Below, piece by piece: positions 41,598 to 61,425 of a DNA stretch of 64,000 bases. Both the position numbers and the translations under genes were made by a program. The DNA lies in assembly GCF_017916475.1 (NCBI RefSeq), contig NZ_JAFMTB010000001.1, positions 1,140,849 through 1,204,848 of the forward strand, read 5' to 3'. Origin of the DNA: Patulibacter sp. SYSU D01012. Its GTDB lineage: Bacteria > Actinomycetota > Thermoleophilia > Solirubrobacterales > Solirubrobacteraceae. Within the stretch, counting starts at the first letter, position 1, and every line of letters begins with the position of its first letter. The notes beneath the pieces are model-generated. The model worked only from the letters and a program-made list of their open reading frames with translations, was not told where the DNA came from and did not search any database.

Positions 41598-44500
41598 ATG
41601 CCCGTGTCGATGCCAGTCCTCGTGCCTTCTCCCTCCCGTGCGGCACGGCGGCGCTCGTCCGCGCTCGCCGTCCTGCTCCTCCTCGTCGCCGCCTTCGGGC
41701 TGGCCGCCGCGACCGGCGCCCACGCCGCGGACCGCGCGTTCACGCCCCGCTTCTCGACGAACGACACGGGCGACATCGACATCGTCGGCAACACGCTGAT
41801 GACCTGCCCGTCGTCGGCGTCCGGCTGCACGGGCTCCCAGGCGTCCGGGACGACGACCCAGTCGAGCGCCGCGCTGACGAACAACGCGTACGACATGGAC
41901 TACGTCGACGTCGACGACGACCGTTCGACGTTCAACTCCAGCCGCGCGGCGCTCGGGCTGCCCAAGGGCGCCACGGTGCTCTACGCCGGCCTGTACTGGG
42001 GCGCCCGGACGGCCGCCGGCTCCGGCGGCCAGTCGGCGCCGAACGCCGGCGCGCGCGGCACGGTCAAGCTCCGGGTGCCGGGCGGCACGGGCTACGAGAC
42101 CGTCACCGGCACCACCGACGAGGGCTCGCAGGGCATCTACCAGGGCGTCGCCGACGTCACCTCGCTCGTGAAGGCCGCGGGCGCCGGCACCTACACGGTC
42201 GCCAACGTCCAGGCCTCCACGGGCGGGGACACGCTGGCCGGCTGGTCGCTCGTCGTCGCCTACCGCGACACGACGCAGCCCGCCCGCAACCTGACGATCT
42301 TCGACGGCCTGAAGACGATCTCGAGCGGGGGCTCGGGCACGATCTCGGTCTCGGGCTTCAAGACGCCGCCGGCCGGCCCCGTGAAGACGACGCTCGGCTT
42401 CGTCGCCTACGAGGGCGACGCGGGCTACGCCGGCGACGGCGCCACGCTCAACGGCAAGACGCTCAGCGACGCGCAGCACCCCGCCACGAACTTCTTCGAC
42501 TCGCGCATCAGCCGCGACGGGCAGCTGCGCGACGGCCGCACGCCGAGCTTCGCGAACAACCTGGGCTTCGACGTCGCGATGCTCGGCGTGGACAACTCGT
42601 ACATCGCGAACAACGCCACGAGCGCCACGATCGGCCTGACGACGTCGAGCGACGTCTACGCCCCGGGCGTCGTCACGTTCGCGACGGACCTGTACGCCCC
42701 GAAGGTCGAGCAGACGAAGACCGTCGCCAACGTCACGCCCGGCAAGGCCGCCGACGACCCCGTGGAGCAGGGCGACCGCCTGCGCTACACGATCGCCGGC
42801 CGCAACACCGGCCAGGACGGCGCCACGGGCTTCGTGCTCCGCGACCCGGTCCCGGCGAACACGACGTACCGGGCCGGCACGCTCGCCGTGTCCCCGGCCG
42901 CGGGTGGCACGAGCACCGCGGCCGCGACCGACGCCGCGGGCGACGACCGCGCCGAGTACGACGCCGCGAACCGCCGGATCGTCGCGCGCATCGGCAGCGG
43001 CTCGACCGCGACCGCCGGCGGCACGCTGGCCGTCAACACGGACTACCGGGTGACCTTCGAGGTCACGGTCGGCGGTCCCAGCCCCGCCATCGCGTCGAGG
43101 ACCGACGTCGTCAACCTCGCGACGTCCTCCTTCAACTCGGCCAGCCTCGGCACGCCGCTGACGGCCGAGTCCTCCGCCACCGCGACGGTGCGCTCCCCCG
43201 ACCTGACGGTCACGAAGACGGGCTCGGGCTCGTTCACCGAGGGCAGCGACTACGACTACGCCGTCCGGGTCCGCAACGGCGGCGACGCCGCGACGCAGGG
43301 GACGGTCACCGTGACCGACCCGCTGCCCGCGCGCCTGACCCCGCGCGGCACCCCCGCCGTCGAGGGCCAGGGCTGGTCCTGCACGACGTCGGACCGGACG
43401 TTCACCTGCACGCGCAACGACCCGCTCGCGGCCGGCGCCTCCTACCCCGCGATCGCGATCCACACGACGGTGGGCGCGGGTGACGGCGCGGTCTCCAACA
43501 CCGCGACCGTCGCGGGCGGCGGCGACGGCGACCTGACGAACAACGCCGGCACGTCCACGGGCACGCCCACCCGCGTGGCCGACCTGTCGTTGACCAAGAC
43601 GGTCCGCGCCGGGGACGTCGCCGTCGGCGACGAGGTCACCTACGACCTCGACGTCCGCAACGCCGGGCCGAGCGGCTCCACCGGCGCGGTCCTCACCGAC
43701 ACGCTGCCCACCGGCCTCGTGCTCGTGTCCGCGCCGGGCTGCTCCGGCACCGCCGGCGGCGGCACCGTCACGTGCGCCGTCGGCCCGCTCGCGAGCGGCG
43801 ACACCAAGCGGTTCACCGTCGTCGCCAAGGCGGCCGCCGGCACCGCCGGCCGCACCCTCCGCAACACCGCGTCCGTCGCGGGCACGGAGACCGATCCGAA
43901 CGCCGACGACAACGCGGCCGCGGCCACGGTGGCCGTGGAGCCGGTCGACCTCGTCGTCACGAACGTGATCGACGGCGCGCCGAAGATCCTCGATGCCGGC
44001 AGCACCTACACCTGGAGGGTCGGCGTCGAGAACAAGGGCGGCTCCTCCGCGACCGGCAGCACGGTGACCTTCCCGGTCCCGGCGGGCACCACCGTGGTGG
44101 AGGCCGGGCTCGACTCGCGCTGCGCGGTGGTGACGGACGCGAAGAACGGCGACATCGTCACGTGCGCGCTCGGCACGATCGACGCCAAGGCGACGGCCGC
44201 GGCGATCGCGGTCCCGCTCACGGTCGCGCAGGGCAACGCCCCGGCGTCGGTCGCGACCCTCGCGACCGCGAAGAGCGTCGAGGCGGACGCGAACGTCGAC
44301 GACAACAGCGCCGCCACGAGCACGCCGGTGCAGACCGCGAGCGACCTGTCGGTCACGCTCGCCAGCAGCGCCGGCCGCACGAGCGCCGGTGAGACGCTGA
44401 AGCTGACGGCGACCGTCAAGAACGCTGGTCCTGCTGCGCCGTCGTCGCCCACCCTGCGTATCCCCGTTCCGGACGGCACGTCGTTCGTCGGTGCGAGCGG

Positions 44501-46457
44501 GGCGAGCTGCGCCGTCACGGCGCCCGCAGCGGGCGACGTCGACCAGCGCCGGTACGCGCTGTGCACCCTCGATCCGAAGCAGCTCGGCAAGGACTCGAGC
44601 GTCCAGGTCGTGCTGACGGTCAAGGTCACACAGGACGTGGGCGACACCGTCGCCGCTGACGCGCGCGTCTTCGCTGGGAACGACTCCGACCCGTCCAACA
44701 ACGCCGCCGCCATCGCCGTCCCCGTCGTGAAGACGGCCGGCCTCTCGATCGCGAAGACCGCCTCCACGACGCAGGCCAAGCCGGGCGAGACCGTCACGTA
44801 CACGCTGACGGCGACCAACTCCGGTCCCGCGGCCGCCCAGGACGTCGTCGTCACCGACACGCTCCCGGCCGGCACGACGTTCGCCTCGGCGACCGGCGGC
44901 GGCGCCGTCTGCACGAACGCCGGCGCGCAGCTCACCTGCACGCTCGGCACCGTCGCGGCCGGGACCGCCAAGACGATCCTCGTCCGCACGACGGTCGACG
45001 CGATCGCCTCCAACCCGGATCCGAACGCCAACCACCAGCTCGACATCACGAAGATCGAATCGGACTTCCCGGTTGCGGCGCACGCGACGAAGAGCCAGGT
45101 GACGACCTGCCCGTCGGGCTACCTCGCGACGGACGGCAGCGTCCGCCTCGACGACACGGCGCAGAACGCCGGCAGCTTCTCCGACGTGCGCGTCCTCTCC
45201 AGCCGCGGGACGGACGACGGCCGCGGCTGGACGGGCACGGCCCGCAACGACACGGCCGGCCTGCTCCACGCGAAGGTGACGGTCGTCTGCGTGACCCAGC
45301 AGACCACGGAGGTCTCCGGTCACCGCCACGACCTCCTGGTCTCGAAGCCCGTCGTCTCGAACGAGAGGCTCACCGCCGGGCGTCACACGGTCGTCCTGAC
45401 CTGCGGCCCGGGCCGCGTGCCGATCGCGCCGGGCACCACGTTCGACGGCGGCGACGCCACGGTCGAGGGCTCGTTCCGCGACGGCGCGACCTGGCGCTTC
45501 GCGGTGACCGTCCCGGAGTTCACGGACGCGTCGTTCGCGGTCCGCTGCCTGTCGGTCACGACGGGGGTCGCGAACGGCCACGCGCACGAGCTCGACCTCT
45601 ACGCCCGCACCCGTGAGGTGGACGTGCGCCCGAGCGCGGCCACGAACGACAAGATCGTGGAGCGCGTGGAGTGCGGCGACGGCAAGGGGATCGCGGCCTC
45701 GACGCAGATCGCCCCGGGCCTCGTCTCGCTCGGCAACGACCCGGAGCCGGTCAACCGGGACTTCCGGTTCTACAACCCGACCGACCAGACGCTGCACGCC
45801 ACGATCGGCCTGCTCTGCCTCGGCACCCGCACGGGCGGCGAGACCGCGGTGAAGGACGTCGCGAACACCGCGTCGGTCACCACCAGCACGGAGGACGCCA
45901 CGACGGCGGACGACAGCGCCACCGCGACGTTCCGCGCGACCGCCGCCGCCGGCCCGGTGGCCGAGGATCCGGCGCCCTCCCCGGCGCCCGCCCCGGCGCC
46001 CTCCCCGGCGCCCGCCCCGGCGCCTGCCCCGGCCCCCGCGCCCGCCCCTGCGCCGGCCCCCCAGGGCACGGGTTCCACGGGCACGGGCTCGACGGGCACG
46101 GGCAGCGCGCCGCTGGCCGCGTCGACGCTGTCGCTCCGGACCGCGACGCTGAAGGTCGCGGCGACGGGCAGCCGCGCGACGGTCACCGCGGTGGTCCGCT
46201 CGAAGGCCGGCGCGCCGACGTCCGGCACGGCGACGCTCACCGCCACGAGCGCCGTCGGCGGCACGTCGCTGCGCAAGGGCGCGGTCCTGGCCACGGCCAG
46301 CTTCCGCATCGGTGCCGGCGGCAAGGTCACCGTCCGCCTGAAGGCGAAGGGCGCGGCGGCGAAGGCGCTCCGCGGCAAGCGCGTCCGCACGGCGAAGCTG
46401 GTCCTGAAGGCCAAGGGCCAGAAGGCCCGGACGATCACCGTCCGCCTGAGCCGCTGA
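41598..46457 (+). CDS. Giant secreted DUF11-repeat surface protein
   Basis: A 1619-residue exported protein. The signal peptide (about 12-40) is SALAVLLLLVAAFGLAAAT and ends at AHA. An N-terminal beta region runs to about 380. DUF11-type Ig-like repeats begin near 535 (DLTVTKTGSG), 661 (DLSLTKTV), 784 (DLVVTN), 915 (DLSVTL) and 1047 (GLSIAKTA), with the usual VTDTLP and NTASV motifs. Three copies of a Cys-pair module lie at about 1171-1407, then a Pro-Ala spacer, GTGST repeats, and a basic beta domain ending TITVRLSR. There is no LPxTG or C-terminal membrane helix, so attachment is unclear. ATG 41598 best frames the signal peptide; 41610 and 41505 are alternatives. It separates rplL from rpoB. 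Confidence 0.88.
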   Translation: MPVSMPVLVPSPSRAARRRSSALAVLLLLVAAFGLAAATGAHAADRAFTPRFSTNDTGDIDIVGNTLMTCPSSASGCTGSQASGTTTQSSAALTNNAYDMDYVDVDDDRSTFNSSRAALGLPKGATVLYAGLYWGARTAAGSGGQSAPNAGARGTVKLRVPGGTGYETVTGTTDEGSQGIYQGVADVTSLVKAAGAGTYTVANVQASTGGDTLAGWSLVVAYRDTTQPARNLTIFDGLKTISSGGSGTISVSGFKTPPAGPVKTTLGFVAYEGDAGYAGDGATLNGKTLSDAQHPATNFFDSRISRDGQLRDGRTPSFANNLGFDVAMLGVDNSYIANNATSATIGLTTSSDVYAPGVVTFATDLYAPKVEQTKTVANVTPGKAADDPVEQGDRLRYTIAGRNTGQDGATGFVLRDPVPANTTYRAGTLAVSPAAGGTSTAAATDAAGDDRAEYDAANRRIVARIGSGSTATAGGTLAVNTDYRVTFEVTVGGPSPAIASRTDVVNLATSSFNSASLGTPLTAESSATATVRSPDLTVTKTGSGSFTEGSDYDYAVRVRNGGDAATQGTVTVTDPLPARLTPRGTPAVEGQGWSCTTSDRTFTCTRNDPLAAGASYPAIAIHTTVGAGDGAVSNTATVAGGGDGDLTNNAGTSTGTPTRVADLSLTKTVRAGDVAVGDEVTYDLDVRNAGPSGSTGAVLTDTLPTGLVLVSAPGCSGTAGGGTVTCAVGPLASGDTKRFTVVAKAAAGTAGRTLRNTASVAGTETDPNADDNAAAATVAVEPVDLVVTNVIDGAPKILDAGSTYTWRVGVENKGGSSATGSTVTFPVPAGTTVVEAGLDSRCAVVTDAKNGDIVTCALGTIDAKATAAAIAVPLTVAQGNAPASVATLATAKSVEADANVDDNSAATSTPVQTASDLSVTLASSAGRTSAGETLKLTATVKNAGPAAPSSPTLRIPVPDGTSFVGASGASCAVTAPAAGDVDQRRYALCTLDPKQLGKDSSVQVVLTVKVTQDVGDTVAADARVFAGNDSDPSNNAAAIAVPVVKTAGLSIAKTASTTQAKPGETVTYTLTATNSGPAAAQDVVVTDTLPAGTTFASATGGGAVCTNAGAQLTCTLGTVAAGTAKTILVRTTVDAIASNPDPNANHQLDITKIESDFPVAAHATKSQVTTCPSGYLATDGSVRLDDTAQNAGSFSDVRVLSSRGTDDGRGWTGTARNDTAGLLHAKVTVVCVTQQTTEVSGHRHDLLVSKPVVSNERLTAGRHTVVLTCGPGRVPIAPGTTFDGGDATVEGSFRDGATWRFAVTVPEFTDASFAVRCLSVTTGVANGHAHELDLYARTREVDVRPSAATNDKIVERVECGDGKGIAASTQIAPGLVSLGNDPEPVNRDFRFYNPTDQTLHATIGLLCLGTRTGGETAVKDVANTASVTTSTEDATTADDSATATFRATAAAGPVAEDPAPSPAPAPAPSPAPAPAPAPAPAPAPAPAPQGTGSTGTGSTGTGSAPLAASTLSLRTATLKVAATGSRATVTAVVRSKAGAPTSGTATLTATSAVGGTSLRKGAVLATASFRIGAGGKVTVRLKAKGAAAKALRGKRVRTAKLVLKAKGQKARTITVRLSR
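45970..46107 (+). repeat. Low-complexity coding repeat: Pro-Ala spacer then Gly-Thr-Ser repeats
   Basis: Alternating GCCCC/GGCGC units encode about 32 residues of (PA/SPAP) repeats, followed by three copies of a GGCACGGGCTCGACG-type unit encoding GTGST. It is a flexible spacer before the C-terminal domain of the DUF11 protein and is likely to vary in length between strains. Confidence 0.85.
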
Positions 46458-46503
46458 TCCGGCCCGCCGGGGCCTGCGCCCCGGCCGCCGCGACCGCCGA
46501 CCC

Positions 46504-46532
46504 GGCCCGTCCCCGCACCGCGGGGGCGGGCC
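46504..46532 (+). terminator. Terminator after the DUF11 gene
   Basis: A 13-bp stem (46504-46516 with 46520-46532, one G-T pair) and ACC loop is followed by GTCGTCGTTCC, the recurrent tail. A smaller hairpin (46467-46484) lies between it and the stop codon. Confidence 0.85.
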
Positions 46533-46637
46533 GTCGTCGTTCCGGGGCGGGGGGACGATCGCGCGCGCTCGTGACGGCGGGCACGGCAGGGCCGGGGCCG
46601 CGGGCCGCACGCCCCGTCGCCGCTCGGGCGTTTCCCC

Positions 46638-46770
46638 TACAATGCCGCTGTCGACCGATAGTCGCAGCCGTCCACCCATCGGGTCCCGCGCCACATACGC
46701 GGGCCTGCGGACGGGGTCCGTGAGCGTCGACCGCCCTCCCACGGGGGTTCAGATCCCCGTGTGCTAGTTT
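46638..46770 (+). promoter_or_regulatory. rpoB promoter region and leader hairpin
   Basis: The 403-nt gap 46458-46860 contains no gene. TACAAT (46638-46643) is a near-consensus -10. The leader then holds ACGGGG-N8-CCCCGT (46741-46760) followed by GTGCTAGTTTTCC, which could be an attenuator. TGCTAGTTT there is also a possible second extended -10. The rpoBC operon therefore seems to be transcribed independently of the rplJL genes. Confidence 0.5.
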
Positions 46771-46860
46771 TCCTCTGTTCGCTGTCCGTCCGCCGTCCTC
46801 GTGGCGCGTCCGGTCGCGGATCCTCGCCCGATACACGACACCCCCGAGGAGTCGCCCGCC

Positions 46861-50481
<3,621 letters not shown>

Positions 50482-50492
50482 GGAACGGCTCT

Positions 50493-50520
50493 CCGGCGCC
50501 CCCTCCCCAGGGGGCGCCGG
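50493..50520 (+). other. Intercistronic hairpin between rpoB and rpoC
   Basis: A perfect 12-bp stem CCGGCGCCCCCT/AGGGGGCGCCGG with a CCCC loop lies in the 83-bp gap. Without a T or UCGUCG tail it is more likely an RNA processing or stability element, or a partial attenuator, than a full terminator. Confidence 0.6.
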
Positions 50521-50564
50521 GCCGACCCCGCCCCGCCAAGCACACGACAGGGAATCCCCACACC

Positions 50565-54833
<4,269 letters not shown>

Positions 54834-54896
54834 TCGACCGCATCGCCGCCGCCCTCCGGGGCGGCGGTCCGGCGCCCCCGCGGGGGTCGCCGCCGC

Positions 54897-54922
54897 ACGC
54901 GCCCCGGTTCGCCGGGGCGCGT
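54897..54922 (+). terminator. Terminator after rpoC
   Basis: ACGCGCCCCGG pairs perfectly with CCGGGGCGCGT around a TTCG tetraloop (11 bp). CGCGTTCC follows, a variant of the local tail motif. Two weaker GC hairpins lie between it and the stop codon. Confidence 0.75.
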
Positions 54923-55197
54923 CGCGTTCCGGCTCCCGCGAGCGGGTCGGGCCGCTCGATCACGCGTCCGCCGACGGGGCGGCCCACCCGGCTCTCAGAG
55001 CACGGAATCCCTGTTCCGAACGGTGTTGCGTGTCAACTCCGTGGCAGTCCGGTTGCGGTCTCGCAAACCTTCGCCGAACCGGGGGTCCACCGGACGTCGA
55101 GACGCTACGGTTGCCCCACGACCGGCCGATGAACGACGCAGGACGGGGTACACGGACCGTGGCCCCGAGCACTCGACCCGGCCACCGCTCACGCACC

Positions 55198-56076
55198 ATG
55201 CTGCAGCTCGGAATCGTCTTCGCCCTCCTCAGCGCCCTCGCCGCCAACCTCGGCTTCCTCTACAAGCACCGGGGGGCGAACGAGGCCCCCGCGGTCGACG
55301 TGCGCCATCCCGTGCGCACGGGGCTGGCGCTGTGGAAGAGCAAGTGGTTCGCCGCCGGCATGCTCGTCGGCGCCGTCGGCTGGGCGTTCCACACCGCGGC
55401 GATCGCCCTGGCGCCCATGTCGGTGGTGCAGGTGGTGCTCGCCGGCGGCATCGTCCTCGTGGCCGTGCTCGCCGACCGCGTCTTCGGGATGTGCGTCGGC
55501 CGCCGGCAGTGGGCGGGGCTGCTGCTCACCGGCCTGGGCCTCGCGCTGCTCGTGGTCGCCATGCCCGCGGCCAGCGACTCCCACAGCGGCTTCCGGGTCA
55601 TGGTCCTCGCGGCGTTCGAGGGCGGCCTGCTGGCGCTCGGCGCGCTGCTGGTCCTCGGCGGGCAGCACGAGCGCGGCGCGCACCTGCGCGGCCCGCTCAT
55701 GGGGCTCGCCGCGGGCGTCCTCTTCGGCGTCTGCAACGTCGCGGTGAAGGCCACGACGGGCGTGCTGGCGGCCGGGGGCAGCGTGCTCACGCCCTGGATC
55801 CTCGTCGCCGTAGCGGGCTCCGTGTCCGCCTACTACATCTCGGCCCGCTCGCTGCAGGAGGGCGGGGCGGTCGAGGTCATCTCGATCACCGCCACCGGCG
55901 CCAACGTCGTCGGCATCCTCGGCGGCCTGCTCGTCTTCGGCGATCCCATCGCGACCGACCCCGTCGGCATCGCCGTCCAGGTCGCCGCCTTCTTCATGAT
56001 CGTCGTCGCCGCCGCGCTCCTGCCCGCGCCGCGGGCGGCGTCGGCCCCCGTCCCCGCCGGGGCCGCCGGGGTCTGA
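55198..56076 (+). CDS. EamA/DMT-like multi-pass membrane protein
   Basis: The 292 residues contain about nine hydrophobic helices: LQLGIVFALLSALAANLGFL, WFAAGMLVGAVGWAFHTAAI, VVQVVLAGGIVLVAVLA, WAGLLLTGLGLALLVVAM, FEGGLLALGALLVLGG, LMGLAAGVLFGVCNVAVKA, WILVAVAGSVSAYYISA, VISITATGANVVGILGGLLV and VGIAVQVAAFFMIVVAAALL. The SVVQVVLAGGIVL motif resembles NIPA/DMT-type carriers, and the substrate is unknown. ATG 55198 places TM1 at the N-terminus. ATG 55129, 18 nt downstream of a TACGGT -10-like box, would add 23 residues. It stands alone between rpoC and rpsL. Confidence 0.8.
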   Translation: MLQLGIVFALLSALAANLGFLYKHRGANEAPAVDVRHPVRTGLALWKSKWFAAGMLVGAVGWAFHTAAIALAPMSVVQVVLAGGIVLVAVLADRVFGMCVGRRQWAGLLLTGLGLALLVVAMPAASDSHSGFRVMVLAAFEGGLLALGALLVLGGQHERGAHLRGPLMGLAAGVLFGVCNVAVKATTGVLAAGGSVLTPWILVAVAGSVSAYYISARSLQEGGAVEVISITATGANVVGILGGLLVFGDPIATDPVGIAVQVAAFFMIVVAAALLPAPRAASAPVPAGAAGV

Positions 56077-56150
56077 GTCCGCGGGGGCCTGCTTCGACCC
56101 GGCGCCGCACGCGGCCGCCGGGGCGCGGAGCACGCCCCCGGTCACCTTGC

Positions 56151-56156
56151 TATTGT
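56151..56156 (+). promoter_or_regulatory. Extended -10 TGCTATTGT before rpsL
   Basis: TATTGT, with an upstream TGC, ends 10 nt before ATG 56167. The mRNA leader would be only a few nucleotides and contains no Shine-Dalgarno, so rpsL-rpsG may be translated from a near-leaderless message. Confidence 0.5.
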
Positions 56157-56166
56157 CCCCCGTCGC

Positions 56167-56568
56167 ATGCCCACGACCAGTCAGCTCGTCCGCAAGGGGC
56201 GCAAGCCCAAGGCGAAGAAGCTCTCCACCCCCGGCCTCAAGTCGGGTCCGGGGCGCAAGAAGAAGGTCGCCGCGCCCCAGCGCCGCGGCGTCTGCACCCG
56301 TGTCTACACGACGACGCCGAAGAAGCCGAACTCCGCGCTGCGCAAGGTCGCGCGTGTCCGCATCAGCTCCGGCATCGAGGTCACGGCCTACATCCCCGGC
56401 GAGGGTCACAACCTGCAGGAGCACTCCGTCGTGCTCGTCCGCGGTGGCCGCGTGAAGGATCTGCCGGGCGTGCGCTACAAGGTCGTGCGCGGGTCGCACG
56501 ACGCCGCCGGCGTGAACGACCGCAAGCAGTCGCGCTCGCGGTACGGCGTCAAGAAGGGGAAGAAGTAG
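56167..56568 (+). CDS. rpsL: 30S ribosomal protein S12
   Basis: A 133-residue protein of the decoding centre. It starts [18 protein letters not shown]. Motifs are [20 protein letters not shown] and [20 protein letters not shown]. The streptomycin-resistance positions (Lys in PKKPN and Lys in [10 protein letters not shown]) are wild-type. It is followed 3 nt later by rpsG. Confidence 0.98.
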   Translation: MPTTSQLVRKGRKPKAKKLSTPGLKSGPGRKKKVAAPQRRGVCTRVYTTTPKKPNSALRKVARVRISSGIEVTAYIPGEGHNLQEHSVVLVRGGRVKDLPGVRYKVVRGSHDAAGVNDRKQSRSRYGVKKGKK

Positions 56569-56571
56569 CCC

Positions 56572-57042
56572 ATGGCTCGTCGCTCCAGCGCGGTGACCCG
56601 GACGCTCGAGCCGGACGCCGTCCACCGCTCGCGCCTGGTTCACCAGGTCATCAACAAGGTGATGCTCGACGGCAAGAAGAGCACCGCCGAGAAGATCGTC
56701 TACGACGCCCTCGCGATCCTCGCGGAGAAGACGTCGGGCGATCCGGTCGAGCAGCTCGAGGAGTCCATCAAGGCCCTCACGCCGCAGCTCGAGGTCCGCT
56801 CCCGTCGCGTCGGTGGCGCGACGTACCAGGTCCCGGTCGAGGTGCCCGCCCGCCGCTCGCGCACGCTGGCGATCCGCTGGCTCGTCGAGGCCGCCCGTGG
56901 TCGCCGTGAGCGCTCCATGGCCGCGCGCCTGGCGAACGAGCTGCTCGAGGCGCAGAAGCAGCAGGGTGGCGCCTACAAGAAGAAGGACGACATCTTCCGC
57001 ATGGCGCAGGCCAACAAGGCCTTCGCGCACTACCGCTGGTAG
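56572..57042 (+). CDS. rpsG: 30S ribosomal protein S7
   Basis: A 156-residue head protein of the small subunit that nucleates 3'-domain assembly. [20 protein letters not shown] replaces the usual MPRRG start, then [40 protein letters not shown] and NKAFAHYRW at the C-terminus. A strong terminator directly follows, so rpsL-rpsG forms its own unit, separated from fusA by 472 bp. Confidence 0.98.
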   Translation: MARRSSAVTRTLEPDAVHRSRLVHQVINKVMLDGKKSTAEKIVYDALAILAEKTSGDPVEQLEESIKALTPQLEVRSRRVGGATYQVPVEVPARRSRTLAIRWLVEAARGRRERSMAARLANELLEAQKQQGGAYKKKDDIFRMAQANKAFAHYRW

Positions 57043-57073
57043 CGCCTCGGCGCCCCGCGCCGATCGCCGTCCT

Positions 57074-57100
57074 CGAAGGCCCCGCACCGCGGGGCCTTCG
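57074..57100 (+). terminator. Terminator after rpsG
   Basis: The 12-bp perfect stem CGAAGGCCCCGC/GCGGGGCCTTCG with ACC loop is followed by TCGTCTTCGG. The stem is nearly the same as that behind tRNA-Thr, with the TTCGTCGT tail. Confidence 0.87.
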
Positions 57101-57271
57101 TCGTCTTCGGGCCGCGGGCGCCGCAGCGCCGCGGGCAGCGGCTCCGCCCGCCGCGGCGTTCGTCGGCGCGGCGCGGGGGAGGGGCGGCGCCCGGGGCCGT
57201 TCCGCCGGCGCGGTGCGCTAGGCTGCCTCGACGCGACGGCGCCCCGGCGCCGTCAGCGTGATGGACGTCGC

Positions 57272-57321
57272 AGAGCGGACCGCTCCGCGGGCTTCGGGCC
57301 CCGGCGAGGCTCTGCTATAGT
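57272..57321 (+). promoter_or_regulatory. fusA promoter with upstream palindrome
   Basis: The 472-nt gap 57043-57514 holds no convincing gene. TATAGT (57316-57321), preceded by TGC, is the best -10 in the window, with TTCGGG 17 bp upstream as a weak -35. A palindrome GAGCGG-A-CCGCTC (57272-57284) just upstream could bind a regulator. The leader to ATG 57515 is about 185 nt. Confidence 0.55.
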
Positions 57322-57514
57322 CCATCGCCGCTGCCCATTTGGTGCCGGTGCCCTGCGCGCCGGAGAACCGGGCGGCGGATCGCGCTTCGGCGCGACTCGC
57401 AGTACCTCCACGGCGCAGCACGACCCCGAGACCCCGGTCTCGTCGGCGTGTCGTCACCGCGGAGCCCCCGGTCCTTGCCTCACCAAGTCGTCTGCGTACC
57501 TCGAAAGCTCTTTC

Positions 57515-59602
<2,088 letters not shown>

Positions 59603-59714
59603 TACCCGGACCGCACGATCACCCCGGCTCGGGCTACCCTTCATGGGTTCGCCCGACGCCGGAGCTGAACACCCCCAGCACCGACCCATCGAAGACCACA
59701 CCTAGGAGCGATCA

Positions 59715-60899
<1,185 letters not shown>

Positions 60900-60914
60900 C
60901 ACGCAGCACCCGCT

Positions 60915-60945
60915 GAGTCGCGGGCGGCGCCGCCGCCCGCGACTC
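60915..60945 (+). terminator. Hairpin after tuf
   Basis: The longest stem in the window: 14 perfect pairs, GAGTCGCGGGCGGC with GCCGCCCGCGACTC and a 3-nt loop, 15 nt after the tuf stop. No T-rich or UCGUCG tail follows, so partial read-through into rpsJ is possible. Confidence 0.65.
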
Positions 60946-61093
60946 GCCGCCCCCGATCCGGACGCCCGTGTCCGGGCCGGGGCCGTTCGCTGGGCCGGGG
61001 CCGCAAGGCGCCTACCGCCAGCACCCGGATCCGCAAGGACCCAGCACCGATCTTTCCCAAGTCATCAGACGGAACGGACAGCAGAGAGCCCCG

Positions 61094-61420
61094 ATGGCGA
61101 CCGCCACACAAAACAAGATCCGCATCCGCCTCAAGGCCTACGACACGTCGGCCATCGAGTCGGCCGCGAAGGAGATCGTCGAGACGGCGCAGCGCACCGG
61201 CGCCACCGTCTCCGGTCCCGTTCCGCTGCCCACCGAGAAGAACGTCTACACGGTGATCCGCTCGCCGTTCAAGGACAAGGACTCGCGCGAGGCGTTCGAG
61301 ATCCGGACGCACAAGCGCCTGATCGACATCCACCAGCCGACCCCGAAGACGGTCGATTCGCTCCAGCGTCTCGACCACCTCCCCGCGGGTGTCGACATCG
61401 AGATCCGACTGGCTGGGTGA
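61094..61420 (+). CDS. rpsJ: 30S ribosomal protein S10
   Basis: 108 residues, also a transcription antitermination factor (NusE) that binds NusB and NusG. Motifs are [58 protein letters not shown] and the end [11 protein letters not shown] 61094 is chosen over an upstream frame extension of 42 codons because it follows CAGAGAG and begins the conserved region. First gene of the S10 operon; rplC overlaps its stop. Confidence 0.97.
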   Translation: MATATQNKIRIRLKAYDTSAIESAAKEIVETAQRTGATVSGPVPLPTEKNVYTVIRSPFKDKDSREAFEIRTHKRLIDIHQPTPKTVDSLQRLDHLPAGVDIEIRLAG

Positions 61421-61425
61421 TCCGG

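Noticed and set aside
41586-46742. 1718-codon open frame antisense to the DUF11 gene
   Set aside because: It mirrors the GC-rich third positions of the real gene. It has Arg/Gly/Asp-rich composition, no domain, and no start signal.
56290-56480. Possible streptomycin-resistance substitutions in RpsL
   Set aside because: Both critical Lys residues are present.
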